DNA of 15,876 bases from Oscillospiraceae bacterium (GCA_016296235.1 JAEDJR010000022.1:1-15876); one strand, 5' to 3'; counted from the first letter of the stretch, positions 6,477-14,092 are shown. The notes: generated by a model not told the origin, from the letters alone. Program-made: numbers and translations.

Positions 6477-7230
6477 GGAATGACACCTTCCCATCCTCAT
6501 ACCAAAGCTGCGTCATGTACAGGCCGCCCGGCGGCACGGTGGGACCGGCGGCTGTCCGGTTGCCGGAGGCCAGCAGGGCGCCGATCTCCTCGGGGCGGAT
6601 TTTCCCCTCCGCCGCATAGACCACCGTGCCCGCCATGGCCCGGGCCATGTTATACAGAAAGCCGTTGGCGCAGACCTTCAGCTCAATCAGGTCCCCCCGG
6701 CGCTCCACATTGTAGTAATACACCGTCCGCACCGTGGACTTCACATCGGTGCCGACGGAGCGAACCGCCGCAAAATCGTGGGTGCCCACAAACTGGTCCG
6801 CCGCCCGCTGCATCACCGTCTCATCCAGATGCCTGGGATAGAACCAGGCGCGGTCCACATAGAACGGATCCCGGATCCGGGAATTGTAGATGAGATAGGT
6901 GTACTCCTTGCGCACGCAGGAGCCGATGGCGTTGAAGCCGTCGTGCACTTCCATGGCGCCGGTGACCACAATGTCCTCCGGCAGGTGGGTGTTCATGGCG
7001 TAGGGCAGGCGGTCGGTGGGAATGGTGGAGGTGGTGTGGAAGTTGGCCACATAGCGCCTGGCGTGGACGCCGGCGTCGGTACGGCCGCAGCCGGTCATCT
7101 TCACCGGATGGCCCACGATGGCGGCCGCAGCCTCCTCCATGGTCTGACCGATGGTCACGTCCCGCTTCTGAACCTGCCAGCCGTGATAGGCCGTGCCCAC
7201 ATAGGTCAAAAACAGCGCGATATTGCGCAT
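6466..7230 (-). CDS. truA: tRNA pseudouridine(38-40) synthase TruA
   Basis: A 254-residue enzyme of normal TruA length. It converts uridine to pseudouridine at positions 38, 39 and 40 of the tRNA anticodon arm. The catalytic aspartate is D52 in GRTDAGVHA. Other family landmarks are GTAYHGWQVQ near the start, RKEYTYLIYN in the middle and ANGFLYNMARAMAGT near the end. GGAGGA stands six bases before the ATG and lies immediately after the ecfT stop (18-base gap). The order ecfA1-ecfA2-ecfT-truA is the classic Firmicute arrangement; the rplQ and rplM-rpsI genes that often flank it are absent here. Its end overlaps the DUF5711 start. Confidence 0.96.
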   Translation of the reverse strand: MRNIALFLTYVGTAYHGWQVQKRDVTIGQTMEEAAAAIVGHPVKMTGCGRTDAGVHARRYVANFHTTSTIPTDRLPYAMNTHLPEDIVVTGAMEVHDGFNAIGSCVRKEYTYLIYNSRIRDPFYVDRAWFYPRHLDETVMQRAADQFVGTHDFAAVRSVGTDVKSTVRTVYYYNVERRGDLIELKVCANGFLYNMARAMAGTVVYAAEGKIRPEEIGALLASGNRTAAGPTVPPGGLYMTQLWYEDGKVSFHVG

Positions 7231-7248
7231 AGGCGTTCCTCCACTCTC

Positions 7249-8052
7249 TTACAGGCCGAAGCGGCCCAGAACGATAATCACAATCAGCAGCGCCACGCCG
7301 CCGGTCAGGGCCACATAGTCGTTGCGGCCATAGTGCAGCTGCTTCATCCTGGTGCGGCCTTCCCCGCCGTGGTAGCAGCGGCACTCCATGGCCACGGCCA
7401 GCTCATCAGCCCGGCGGAAGGAGCTGATAAACAGGGGCACCAGAATGGGAATCAGCGCCTTGGCCCGGGACAGCAGGCTGCCGGTTTCAAAGTCGGCGCC
7501 GCGGGCCTTCTGGGCGCTCATGATTTTATCCGTCTCCTCAATGAGGGTGGGAATAAAGCGCAGGGCGATGCACATCATCATGGACAGCTCATGCACCGGC
7601 ACCCGGATTTTCTTCAGGGGGTTCAGCAGCAGCTCCAGGCCGTCGGTCAGGGCGATGGGCGACGTGGTATAGGTCAGCATAAAGGTGCCGGCAATCAGCA
7701 TGGAGATCCGCAGCACCATGAGCACCGCACTGCGGACGCCCTCCCTGGTGATGGTAAAAATCCAGAATTTCACCAGGGGCTGGCCCTGGGTATAGAAGAG
7801 ATTCAGAAAACCCGTCAGAAGGATGACGAACAGCAGCGGCTTGAGGCTCCGCAGGATGACCTTCGGGTTGATTTTGGACACGGCGATAATCCCGCAGAGG
7901 GTCGCCAGCATGATGCCGTAGGTCACGAACCACTTGGCGCTGAACAGGGCCACAATGTAGACAATGACCAGAATCAGCTTGGTTCTGGGATCCAGCCGGT
8001 GCACCACGGTTTTTCCGGGGAAATACTGGCCCAGGGTGATATCCTTGAGCAT
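7249..8052 (-). CDS. ecfT: ECF transporter transmembrane subunit EcfT
   Basis: A 267-residue membrane protein that couples the ATPases EcfA1/A2 to exchangeable substrate-binding S subunits for vitamins or metals. The start GQYFPGKTVVHRLDPRTKLI is typical of the family. Membrane helices lie near 26-60, 70-88, 108-128 and 245-262. The two coupling-helix motifs that contact the ATPases appear as ARG (183-185, in AQKARGADFETG) and CRC (224-226, in AMECRCYHGGEGRTRM). In the second motif the first residue is Cys where many relatives have Ala; the arginine is kept. The ATG begins one base after the ecfA2 stop, with the ribosome binding site GGGGG inside the end of ecfA2. No S component is encoded nearby, as expected for a group II module. 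Confidence 0.95.
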   Translation of the reverse strand: MLKDITLGQYFPGKTVVHRLDPRTKLILVIVYIVALFSAKWFVTYGIMLATLCGIIAVSKINPKVILRSLKPLLFVILLTGFLNLFYTQGQPLVKFWIFTITREGVRSAVLMVLRISMLIAGTFMLTYTTSPIALTDGLELLLNPLKKIRVPVHELSMMMCIALRFIPTLIEETDKIMSAQKARGADFETGSLLSRAKALIPILVPLFISSFRRADELAVAMECRCYHGGEGRTRMKQLHYGRNDYVALTGGVALLIVIIVLGRFGL

Positions 8053-8053
8053 G

Positions 8054-8911
8054 TCAGCGTCCCCCCTTCTGCGCCAGGAGCACTTCCAGCGCCTGGTCCA
8101 CCGTATAGACGGAGGTGTCCACCGGCAGGCCCATATCCCGCAGGCGCAGGAACACCTGGGTCACCTGGGGCACGTCCAGACCCATGGCGATCAGCTCCCG
8201 GGCATGGGCAAAGACCTCCCTTGGCGTGCCGGTCATGGCAACGCTGCCGTGGTTCATCACAATGAGGCGGCTGACGTTGGAGGCAATTTCCTCCATGGAA
8301 TGGCTGACCATGATGACCGTGGCGTTCTGGGCCTTCTGGTAGTCCCGGATATTGGCCAGAATGCCCTCCCGGCCCACCGGATCCAGTCCGGCGGTGGGCT
8401 CGTCGAGAATCAGCACGTCCGGCTCCATGGCGATCACACCGGCAATGGCCACCCGGCGCTTCTGACCGCCGGACAGCTCAAAGGGGGATTTCTGCAGGTT
8501 TTCCTCGGGAATGCCCACAAATCCGGCAGCCCGGCGTACCCGCTGGTCAATCTCCTCTTTGGACAGTCCCATGTTCTTGGGGCCGAAGGCGATGTCCAGA
8601 TAGGCGGTCTCCTCAAACAGCTGGTACTCCGGATACTGGAACACCAGGCCCACCCGGAATCGGGTCTCCCGGGTGAACTGCTTATCGCTCCAGATATTCC
8701 GGCCGTCCAGGAGAATCTCTCCGGACGTGGGCTTCAGCAGGCCGTTGAGATGCTGAATCAGGGTGGATTTTCCGGAGCCTGTATGGCCGATGATCCCGAC
8801 AAATTCTCCCCGGTTCACGGCCAGATTGATGTTCTGAATGGCATCACTTTGGAAGGGCGTACCGGCTCCATAAGTGTGCGACAGGTTTCGAGTCTCAAGT
8901 ATTGGCGTCAA
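8054..8911 (-). CDS. ecfA2: ECF transporter ATPase EcfA2 (TTG start)
   Basis: A 285-residue ABC ATPase. It has Walker A GHTGSGKST (42-50), Q-loop FQYPEYQLFEE (Q92), signature LSGGQ (146-150), Walker B LILDEP (D170, E171) and switch histidine H204. The FQYPEYQLFEET sequence is typical of EcfA2. No ATG fits the N-terminus. I chose TTG at 8911 because GGAGG lies eight bases before it. A TTG at 8926 would extend the protein by five residues but would place that same GGAGG inside the coding region and leave no other ribosome binding site. The gene starts 25 bases after ecfA1 and ends one base before ecfT. It should form a heterodimer with EcfA1 on the cytosolic face of the membrane. Confidence 0.94.
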   Translation of the reverse strand: MTPILETRNLSHTYGAGTPFQSDAIQNINLAVNRGEFVGIIGHTGSGKSTLIQHLNGLLKPTSGEILLDGRNIWSDKQFTRETRFRVGLVFQYPEYQLFEETAYLDIAFGPKNMGLSKEEIDQRVRRAAGFVGIPEENLQKSPFELSGGQKRRVAIAGVIAMEPDVLILDEPTAGLDPVGREGILANIRDYQKAQNATVIMVSHSMEEIASNVSRLIVMNHGSVAMTGTPREVFAHARELIAMGLDVPQVTQVFLRLRDMGLPVDTSVYTVDQALEVLLAQKGGR

Positions 8912-8936
8912 AGTATGTGCCTCCAATTGTTACGGG

Positions 8937-9791
8937 TCAGGTCTCTTCCAGAAACTGTTTGAGTACCTGCGCGCAGGAATCGACGGAAAGAGCGTCCAGG
9001 GGCAGGCTGTAGCCCGCCTGGTTGAGCCGGTACAGCAGCCGGGTGGTTTCCGGCACCGTCAGACCGGCATTCTCCAGCAGCTCCACCTGGGTGAACACCT
9101 GCTGGGGTGTCCCGTCGGCGATGATGCCGCCGTCGGACATGACGATGACCCGGTCCGCCAGGACGGCTTCCGGCATATGATGGGTAATGAGCACCACCGT
9201 CATGTGGTTCTCTTTATTCAGCTGGGAAATGGTCGCCAGAACTTCCCTCCGGCCCTGGGGATCCAGCATGGCCGTGGGCTCGTCCAGGACAATGCACCTG
9301 GGCCGCATGGCGATGACGCCGGCGATGGCGATGCGCTGCTTCTGGCCGCCGGAGAGCATATGGGGCGCGTGCTCCCGGTACTGGTACATGCCCACCTGCT
9401 TCAGGGCCTCGTCCACGCGGCTGCGGATCTCTGCCGGATCCACGCCCAGGTTCTCCGGCGCAAAGGCCACGTCCTCCTCCACCACGTTGGAGACAATCTG
9501 GTTGTCGGGGTTCTGGAAGACCATGCCCACGGTCCGGCGGATTTCCATCAGCTCCGCTTCCTGGCGGGTGTCCATGCCGTAGACATGGACGCTGCCGCCG
9601 GTGGGCAGCAGAATGGCGTTGAAATGCTTGGCCAGGGTGGACTTGCCGCAGCCGTTGTGGCCCAGCACCGCCACAAAGCTGCCCTCCGCAATCTCCAGGT
9701 TCAGGCCCTCAAAGACCTGCACCGTGGGGCTTTCCTCCACCCCGGGGTATTCATAGGTCAGATTTTCGACCACAATTGCTTGTTTTTCCAT
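8937..9791 (-). CDS. ecfA1: ECF transporter ATPase EcfA1
   Basis: A 284-residue ABC ATPase and partner of EcfA2. It has Walker A GHNGCGKST (44-52), Q-loop FQNPDNQIV (Q93), signature LSGGQ (146-150), Walker B IVLDEP (D170, E171) and H204. FQNPDNQ followed by VEEDVAFAPENLG is the EcfA1 hallmark. I chose the ATG at 9791, with AAGGAA seven bases upstream; an in-frame ATG at 9848 would add 19 residues without a ribosome binding site or homology. It is the first gene of the ecf-truA-DUF5711 run. A 169-base gap with repeats separates it from the methyltransferase gene. I saw no clear promoter and no riboswitch in that gap. Confidence 0.95.
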   Translation of the reverse strand: MEKQAIVVENLTYEYPGVEESPTVQVFEGLNLEIAEGSFVAVLGHNGCGKSTLAKHFNAILLPTGGSVHVYGMDTRQEAELMEIRRTVGMVFQNPDNQIVSNVVEEDVAFAPENLGVDPAEIRSRVDEALKQVGMYQYREHAPHMLSGGQKQRIAIAGVIAMRPRCIVLDEPTAMLDPQGRREVLATISQLNKENHMTVVLITHHMPEAVLADRVIVMSDGGIIADGTPQQVFTQVELLENAGLTVPETTRLLYRLNQAGYSLPLDALSVDSCAQVLKQFLEET

Positions 9792-9859
9792 TGACAGTTC
9801 CTTTATGATGATTGGGTTTCGTATGCATACAGATTGCCTGGGTTGCATCGGGGACGTAG

Positions 9860-9878
9860 GGGCGGCTATCAGCCGCCC
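9860..9878. repeat. GC-rich perfect palindrome, probable short intergenic repeat
   Basis: GGGCGGCT (9860-9867), ATC, AGCCGCCC (9871-9878) make a perfect eight-base stem with a three-base loop, preceded by GTAG. Sequences of the type GTAGGGGCGnnnATCnnnCGCCC are, from memory, common between genes in gut Clostridia. Only one clear copy is in this window. Confidence 0.45.
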
Positions 9879-9891
9879 GGCGCCGCACCCA

Positions 9892-9944
9892 AAAGGCCTC
9901 TCCTTGAGGAGAAGCTGTCAGCCGCAGGCTGACTGATGAGGTGT
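9892..9944. repeat. Solo, decayed arm of the REPIN-like repeat family
   Basis: Read on the plus strand: GGCCTCTCC/GGAGAAG hairpin, then GCTG, a TCAGCC-GCA-GGCTGA hairpin, then CTGATGAGGTGT. This is the plan of the reversed right arm of the two full copies (GGGGAG, GCTG, CACGCGAAGCGTG, ACTGAGGGGT) with substitutions and no partner arm. It lies between the methyltransferase stop and the ecfA1 start, where its hairpins could act as a weak terminator. Confidence 0.55.
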
Positions 9945-9960
9945 AGGATAACAAGTGCTG

Positions 9961-10827
9961 CTATTCTCCGTGAATCCAGCGTCCCGTGCTGCCGCAGGGC
10001 AGGGTCAGGCCGGTATTGGTCACCGGCAGGCCCAGCTCCTGACACTCCGTGTGCCCGCCGTGTTTCGCGGTCACCAGGGTATCCAGCAGGTAGCCCAGCA
10101 CCGACGGCGCCAGACCCGTGGTATAGGAGTTGATGATGACGAACAGCGGATCGTCGGACAGCACGCCGGTCACCAGCTCCAGGAAGGGATACAGATCCTT
10201 TTCCAGCTTCCAGATTTCCCCCGAAGGCCCCCGGCCGTAGGAGGGAGGATCCATGATGATGGCGTCGTAGCGCCGTCCCCGCTTGATCTCCCGCTCTACG
10301 AACTTGGCGCAGTCGTCAATGATCCAGCGGATGGGGGCGTTTTCCAGGCCGGAGGCCTTGGCGTTCTCCCTGGCCCAGGCCACCATGCCCTTGGCCGCGT
10401 CCACATGGCACACCGTGGCGCCGGCTGCCGCTGCGGCCAGGGTGGCGCCGCCGGTATAGGCAAACAGGTTCAGCACCTGAACCGGACGGCCGGCGTTCCG
10501 GATCTGCTCCATGGAGAAGTCCCAGTTCACTGCCTGCTCCGGGAAAATTCCCGTGTGCTTGAAGTTCATGGGCTTCACGTTGAAGGTCAGGGGGCCGTAG
10601 CGCACCTGCCACCGCTCCGGCAGGCGCTTTTCCGACCACTGTCCGCCGCCGGCGCTGCTGCGGGCATAGCGGCCGTCGTAGGATTTCCAGCGCCGGTCCT
10701 TTTTTGGCGTGTTCCAGATTACCTGGGGATCCGGCCGCACCAGGGTATAGCCGCCCCAGCGCTCCAGCTTCTCTCCGCCGGAGGTGTCGATCACCTCATA
10801 GTCCTTCCATTGGTCTGCAATCCACAT
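9961..10827 (-). CDS. RlmI-like class I SAM-dependent RNA methyltransferase
   Basis: A 288-residue methyltransferase of the RlmI/RlmK-type family. It has SAM motif I VLNLFAYTGG (118-127), an acidic motif II HVDAAKGMV (141-149) and the catalytic-loop motif DPPSYGRG (193-200). The section NVKPMNFKHTGIFPEQAVNWDF ahead of motif I is typical of this family. It lacks the N-terminal PUA domain of full-length RlmI (about 400 residues), so the exact target is uncertain; RlmI itself makes 5-methylcytidine in 23S rRNA. The ATG at 10827 has AAGGAG eight bases upstream. An earlier ATG at 10863 would overlap the PBP gene. It follows the PBP stop by 17 bases and is probably its operon partner. Confidence 0.85.
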   Translation of the reverse strand: MWIADQWKDYEVIDTSGGEKLERWGGYTLVRPDPQVIWNTPKKDRRWKSYDGRYARSSAGGGQWSEKRLPERWQVRYGPLTFNVKPMNFKHTGIFPEQAVNWDFSMEQIRNAGRPVQVLNLFAYTGGATLAAAAAGATVCHVDAAKGMVAWARENAKASGLENAPIRWIIDDCAKFVEREIKRGRRYDAIIMDPPSYGRGPSGEIWKLEKDLYPFLELVTGVLSDDPLFVIINSYTTGLAPSVLGYLLDTLVTAKHGGHTECQELGLPVTNTGLTLPCGSTGRWIHGE

Positions 10828-10844
10828 AGGCAAACTCCTTCTCT

Positions 10845-13310
10845 CTATGGCCGGGTCAGCCAATCCTCCAGCAGGCCCCGCAGGCCGGAGGAATCATCCT
10901 CATCCTCATCCTCATTCTCATCTTCATCGTCCTCCCTGGGCAGGTCGCTCTCGGAATGGATATAGCACTCCAGGTTGATGGCGTCCACCACCGGCGACAC
11001 CGCCTGGAAGAGGCCGGCCTTCAGGGGCTCTTTCGAGAACACATAGGGCTGATCCTGCACCACAATGCCCGGCGTCGGGAACCCGCGCAGGAGGTTCAGC
11101 AGGCCCACCTGATAGATCTTGTTCCCGGGCACCTTGGCGCAGTATTCATTGGCCACATGATCGGAGGCCTCGCAGATGTCCACCAGCTGGTGGATATCGC
11201 AGCCGGCGGTGGGCACATCCTCCAGATACAGCTGACCGGTGATGGTCCGGTCGCCTCTGGGATCCAGGGCGCAGGCATCGGTGGCCAAAAGGCCGCTGTC
11301 CCGGCAGTAGGTCACGGTGACCACGTCCGTGGGCTTGCGGAACTCGGCGTAGGGCAGCTTCGCATGGACGCCGGCCATGACCTCATGCCAGAGGTACACG
11401 GCGGGATTCTCCGTGGAGTCGGTCAGGACGATCTCCTCCGGATCGTTGTAGCCGCACCAGACCACCGCCGTATAGTAGGGCGTATAGCCGGCGAACCACT
11501 TGTCCTTGTCGTCATCGGTGGTACCGGTTTTGCCGGCGGTCTGGATGGTCTCCAGCTGCGCACCGGTGCCGGTGCCGCCGGTCACGGCATTCATCATCAT
11601 ATAAGTGGAATACCAGACGGTTTTCTGGCTGATGGCCTGGTTGGAATCCTGGGTGTTGTCCAGGATGACCTGGTCATTGGAATCCAGGACGCGGGTATAG
11701 GTTCTGGCCTCCCGGTACAGGCCGTTGCTGGCAAACACCGTGTAGGCCGCCGCCATATCCCGGACCGTCACGCCGCCATGGAGGCCGCCCAGGGCCAGGG
11801 GCGCCAGATCCTGATCCGTCAGCACGGAGCCGTTGGACGTGACCCGCTCCTCCAGCAGATCCAGGCCGAAGCGATCCTGGGCAAAGTTGAAGCACAGCTC
11901 CTCCCCCATCCGCGCCACCAGCTTCACGGCGATGGTGTTGGTGGAGCGGCAGACCGCGTCGTTGATGGAGGTCAGGCCGTAGTAGGTGCTGTCGTAGTTC
12001 TTGGGCCAGGACGCCGTATCGGTGAAGCGGTGGGGCGTATCGTCGAAGACCGTGGCCGGTGTGACCAGTCCCGTCTCCAGGGCCGGGGCATAGACCGTAA
12101 TGGGCTTCAGAATGGAGCCGGGCTGGAGATAGCTCTGGGTGGCCCGGTTCCAGGTGAGGCTGCCCTCCTTCTCTCCCACGCCGCCGGCCAGGGCCACAAT
12201 GTCGCCGGTGACGTTGTCCGTCACCACGATGGCCGACTGCAGCTGCTGGCTGCTGGCCGTGGCCGGAATCTTGTCCAGATCCTGATAGACCAGATCCACC
12301 TGGGCCTGAACCTCCGGGTCGATGGTGCAGTAGATTTTATAGCCGCCGGTCTGCAGCATCCGCAGAGCGACCTTGTATTCGTATCCGGTTTTTTCCATCA
12401 GGTCGTGCACCACATCGTTGATGACCTGATCCTCAAAATAGGAGAAGTAGCTGCCGCCGCCGTTCTGGCCGGAACGGTTGACCAGCACCAGCTCCTCGGC
12501 CACGGCCTTGTTGTACTGGTTTTCGCTGATATAGCCCTGGTCGAGCATCTCATTGAGAATGATTTCCTGCCGTTCCTTGTTCTTTTCGGGATTGATATAG
12601 GGATCATACAGGGACGGGTTGTTGGTGATGCCGATGAGGGAGGCGCATTCCGCCAGGGACAGGTCCTCCACGTCCTTGCCGAAATAGACCTCCGCCGCCG
12701 CCTGGACGCCGTAGCAGCCCTCGCCCAGGGGGATGATGTTCAGATACCATTCCAATATATCGTCCTTGGAATAGGTCTTTTCAAATTCCAAAGCGCGGAA
12801 GATCTCCAGCAGCTTCCGGCGGACGGTGACCTCGTCGTCATGGGTCAGGTTCTTGATGAGCTGCTGGGTGATGGTGGAGGCGCCGTAGAGGGATTTGTTG
12901 CCCAAAAACAGCTCCACGCCGGCCTTGGCCGTCCGCAGCCAGTCCACGCCCTTGTGATCTTCAAACCGCTTGTCCTCAATGGCGATGCAGGCATAGCGGA
13001 GGTTCCAAGGGATATCCTCCAGGCCCACCCAGCTGCGGTTCTCGCTCTCGTAGAGCTTTTTCAGTTCCTTCCACTGCCCCGTGGTCCGGTCCTGATAATA
13101 AATCACCGTGGTCTGATCCAGAGCAAAGCCCTCCACGGAAAAGTCCACCTGCCGCGACAGGTCATTTTTTACATACATGGCGAAAATGCACAGGAAAATC
13201 AGCAGCGTCAGGAATCCCGTCAGCACCAGGGTTCCGAAAATCTTGCCGACCCAGCCCCAGAAGCGCCTGCCCCGGGACTGTCCGGACTGTGCCGTCTGCT
13301 TTTTAGCCAT
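10845..13310 (-). CDS. Class A penicillin-binding protein (PBP1A type)
   Basis: An 821-residue bifunctional peptidoglycan synthase. A cytosolic basic N-terminus is followed by one transmembrane helix (about 24-47). The GT51 glycosyltransferase domain has the catalytic glutamate E112 in EDKRFEDHKG, then GASTITQQLIKNL (143-155) and the RKLLEI motif. The transpeptidase domain has SxxK at S399-K402 (PGSILKP), SxN at STN (456-458) and KTG (594-596). The C-terminal extension of about 160 residues holds five cysteines (669, 680, 704, 713, 724) and a run of Asp and Glu (793-806). The ATG at 13310 has GGAGGTG just upstream; an ATG at 13385 lies at the promoter. Both active sites look complete. Confidence 0.95.
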   Translation of the reverse strand: MAKKQTAQSGQSRGRRFWGWVGKIFGTLVLTGFLTLLIFLCIFAMYVKNDLSRQVDFSVEGFALDQTTVIYYQDRTTGQWKELKKLYESENRSWVGLEDIPWNLRYACIAIEDKRFEDHKGVDWLRTAKAGVELFLGNKSLYGASTITQQLIKNLTHDDEVTVRRKLLEIFRALEFEKTYSKDDILEWYLNIIPLGEGCYGVQAAAEVYFGKDVEDLSLAECASLIGITNNPSLYDPYINPEKNKERQEIILNEMLDQGYISENQYNKAVAEELVLVNRSGQNGGGSYFSYFEDQVINDVVHDLMEKTGYEYKVALRMLQTGGYKIYCTIDPEVQAQVDLVYQDLDKIPATASSQQLQSAIVVTDNVTGDIVALAGGVGEKEGSLTWNRATQSYLQPGSILKPITVYAPALETGLVTPATVFDDTPHRFTDTASWPKNYDSTYYGLTSINDAVCRSTNTIAVKLVARMGEELCFNFAQDRFGLDLLEERVTSNGSVLTDQDLAPLALGGLHGGVTVRDMAAAYTVFASNGLYREARTYTRVLDSNDQVILDNTQDSNQAISQKTVWYSTYMMMNAVTGGTGTGAQLETIQTAGKTGTTDDDKDKWFAGYTPYYTAVVWCGYNDPEEIVLTDSTENPAVYLWHEVMAGVHAKLPYAEFRKPTDVVTVTYCRDSGLLATDACALDPRGDRTITGQLYLEDVPTAGCDIHQLVDICEASDHVANEYCAKVPGNKIYQVGLLNLLRGFPTPGIVVQDQPYVFSKEPLKAGLFQAVSPVVDAINLECYIHSESDLPREDDEDENEDEDEDDSSGLRGLLEDWLTRP

Positions 13311-13362
13311 CAAAACACCTCCACGCATAGCAATTGGCATAAGTACCCATATTATTTTTTGT

Positions 13363-13391
13363 ATTATAACACAACACGGCCGCAATATCCA
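13363..13391 (-). promoter_or_regulatory. Promoter of the PBP-methyltransferase operon
   Basis: On the minus strand, -10 TATAAT (13368-13363) and -35 TGGATA (13391-13386; four of six consensus bases) have a 17-base spacer. The transcription start would be about 45 bases before the PBP ATG. Confidence 0.65.
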
Positions 13392-13445
13392 TTCCTTTTT
13401 TCGAATTCGTCCCTGTGTTCTCCCTCAGGCGCCTTGTTTTCCCTC

Positions 13446-13474
13446 TTGATTTTCAGGCGCAAACAGAGTAAAAT
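13446..13474 (+). promoter_or_regulatory. Promoter of the DUF1292 gene
   Basis: TTGATT (13446-13451) and TAAAAT (13469-13474) are separated by exactly 17 bases, about 31 bases before the ATG. It is divergent from the PBP promoter, with about 55 bases between the two -35 elements. Confidence 0.7.
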
Positions 13475-13505
13475 GAAACCATCCAAGAAATCACTGGAGG
13501 TTCCT

Positions 13506-13784
13506 ATGAGCGAAGCATTTGGAGACGATATCATCACCATCACCGACGAGGACGGTGTGGAATATGTCCTGGAGGTTCTGGCGGTTCTGGAGGTAGACGG
13601 CTCCGAGTATTACGCGCTGGTGCCCGCCGAGGCCGGCGAGGACGAGGATCTGGAGGTCAGCATCCTCAAGGCCGTGGAAGAGGACGGCGAAGAAATCCTC
13701 TGCGCCATCGAGGATGAGGACGAGCTGGAGCGCGTCTATGCCATCATGATGGACGAAATTTTCCAGGATGAGACGGAGGAATAA
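13506..13784 (+). CDS. DUF1292 family protein (YrzB-like)
   Basis: A 92-residue, strongly acidic soluble protein. The pattern ITITDEDGVEYVLEVLAVLEVDGSEYYALVPAE near the N-terminus and DEDLEVSILKAVEEDGEEILCAIEDEDELERVYAIM after it match DUF1292 (B. subtilis YrzB), of unknown biochemical function. GGAGG lies five bases before the ATG. Relatives often sit beside ruvX (yrrK) in other Firmicutes, but not here. It has its own promoter and is followed after 28 bases by the 6S RNA start, so no room is left for a separate terminator. The same frame is open far upstream, but that part is antisense to the PBP and is not coding. Confidence 0.9.
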   Translation: MSEAFGDDIITITDEDGVEYVLEVLAVLEVDGSEYYALVPAEAGEDEDLEVSILKAVEEDGEEILCAIEDEDELERVYAIMMDEIFQDETEE

Positions 13785-13801
13785 TTTTTCTCCTTCCGCA
13801 A

Positions 13802-13807
13802 TAGAAT
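13802..13807 (+). promoter_or_regulatory. -10 element of the 6S RNA
   Basis: TAGAAT lies six bases ahead of the first paired base of the RNA closing stem (13813), a suitable distance for a transcription start. The -35 region (13779-13784, GAATAA) is poor. Confidence 0.45.
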
Positions 13808-13812
13808 AAAAC

Positions 13813-14025
13813 GAGTTCCCTGCTTGGTGCGTGACGGGCCCATTTAGACCCACATTTTTATTTCGGGATGCTCGACTTCGCTGCGGGATTGCAGACCTCC
13901 CGCCTTAGCTTTGACTGTAGGTGGACGCTGGGAGCAGTGAACACAGCGAGCGGCAACCCACCTGCCTTTTCGTGCAGGTTATAACTGGGTTCGCACGGCC
14001 AAAGCGGGGAATTCTTTTCTTTTTT
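13813..14025 (+). ncRNA. ssrS: 6S RNA (SsrS type)
   Basis: About 200 bases. The 5' strand 13813-13842 pairs with 13986-14014 almost throughout: GAGTTCCCTGCTT with AAGCGGGGAATTC (13 pairs including wobbles), then CGTG with CACG, then CGGGCCCA with TGGGTTCG. A wide asymmetric bubble follows. Its 3' side carries a small hairpin CCTGC/GCAGG (13961-13978). The apical stem uses CTTCGCTG/CAGCGAG, then ATTGC/GCAGT, CTCCC/GGGAG and CCGCCT/AGGTGG. This closing stem, bubble and apical stem are the architecture of bacterial 6S RNA, which binds sigma-A RNA polymerase by mimicking an open promoter and lowers transcription in stationary phase. The start TTCCCTG..GTGCGT also resembles Firmicute 6S RNAs. CTTTTCTTTTTT (14014-14025) follows the stem as a terminator. 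The call rests on a hand fold. Confidence 0.75.
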
Positions 14026-14092
14026 CACTATAGCGCGGTTTGCCCAATTTGTCTGTAAATTTTCTGTGACTTTTCGCAGAAAACCCGTGAAT

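Noticed and set aside
6778..8265. A 495-codon plus-strand open frame across truA, ecfT and ecfA2
   Set aside because: It runs across three well-supported minus-strand genes and has shadow-like His/Gln/Gly-rich composition.
9821..9830. Ten-base palindrome GTATGCATAC ahead of ecfA1
   Set aside because: It is too short to mean much on its own, with no second copy and no convincing promoter around it.
9792..9960. A riboswitch controlling the ECF operon
   Set aside because: The gap is filled by two repeat hairpins and a short leader. No conserved riboswitch core is visible, and a shared energising module is not expected to be controlled by one vitamin.
10956..13505. A plus-strand open frame that continues into DUF1292
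   Set aside because: It is the antisense shadow of the PBP gene. The real DUF1292 start at 13506 has its own promoter and ribosome binding site.
13813..14025. A T-box, riboswitch or tmRNA leader for the foldase gene
   Set aside because: There is no T-box AGGGTGG motif, no tRNA-like end or tag reading frame. The foldase has its own promoter downstream. Pairing of the two ends fits 6S RNA better.
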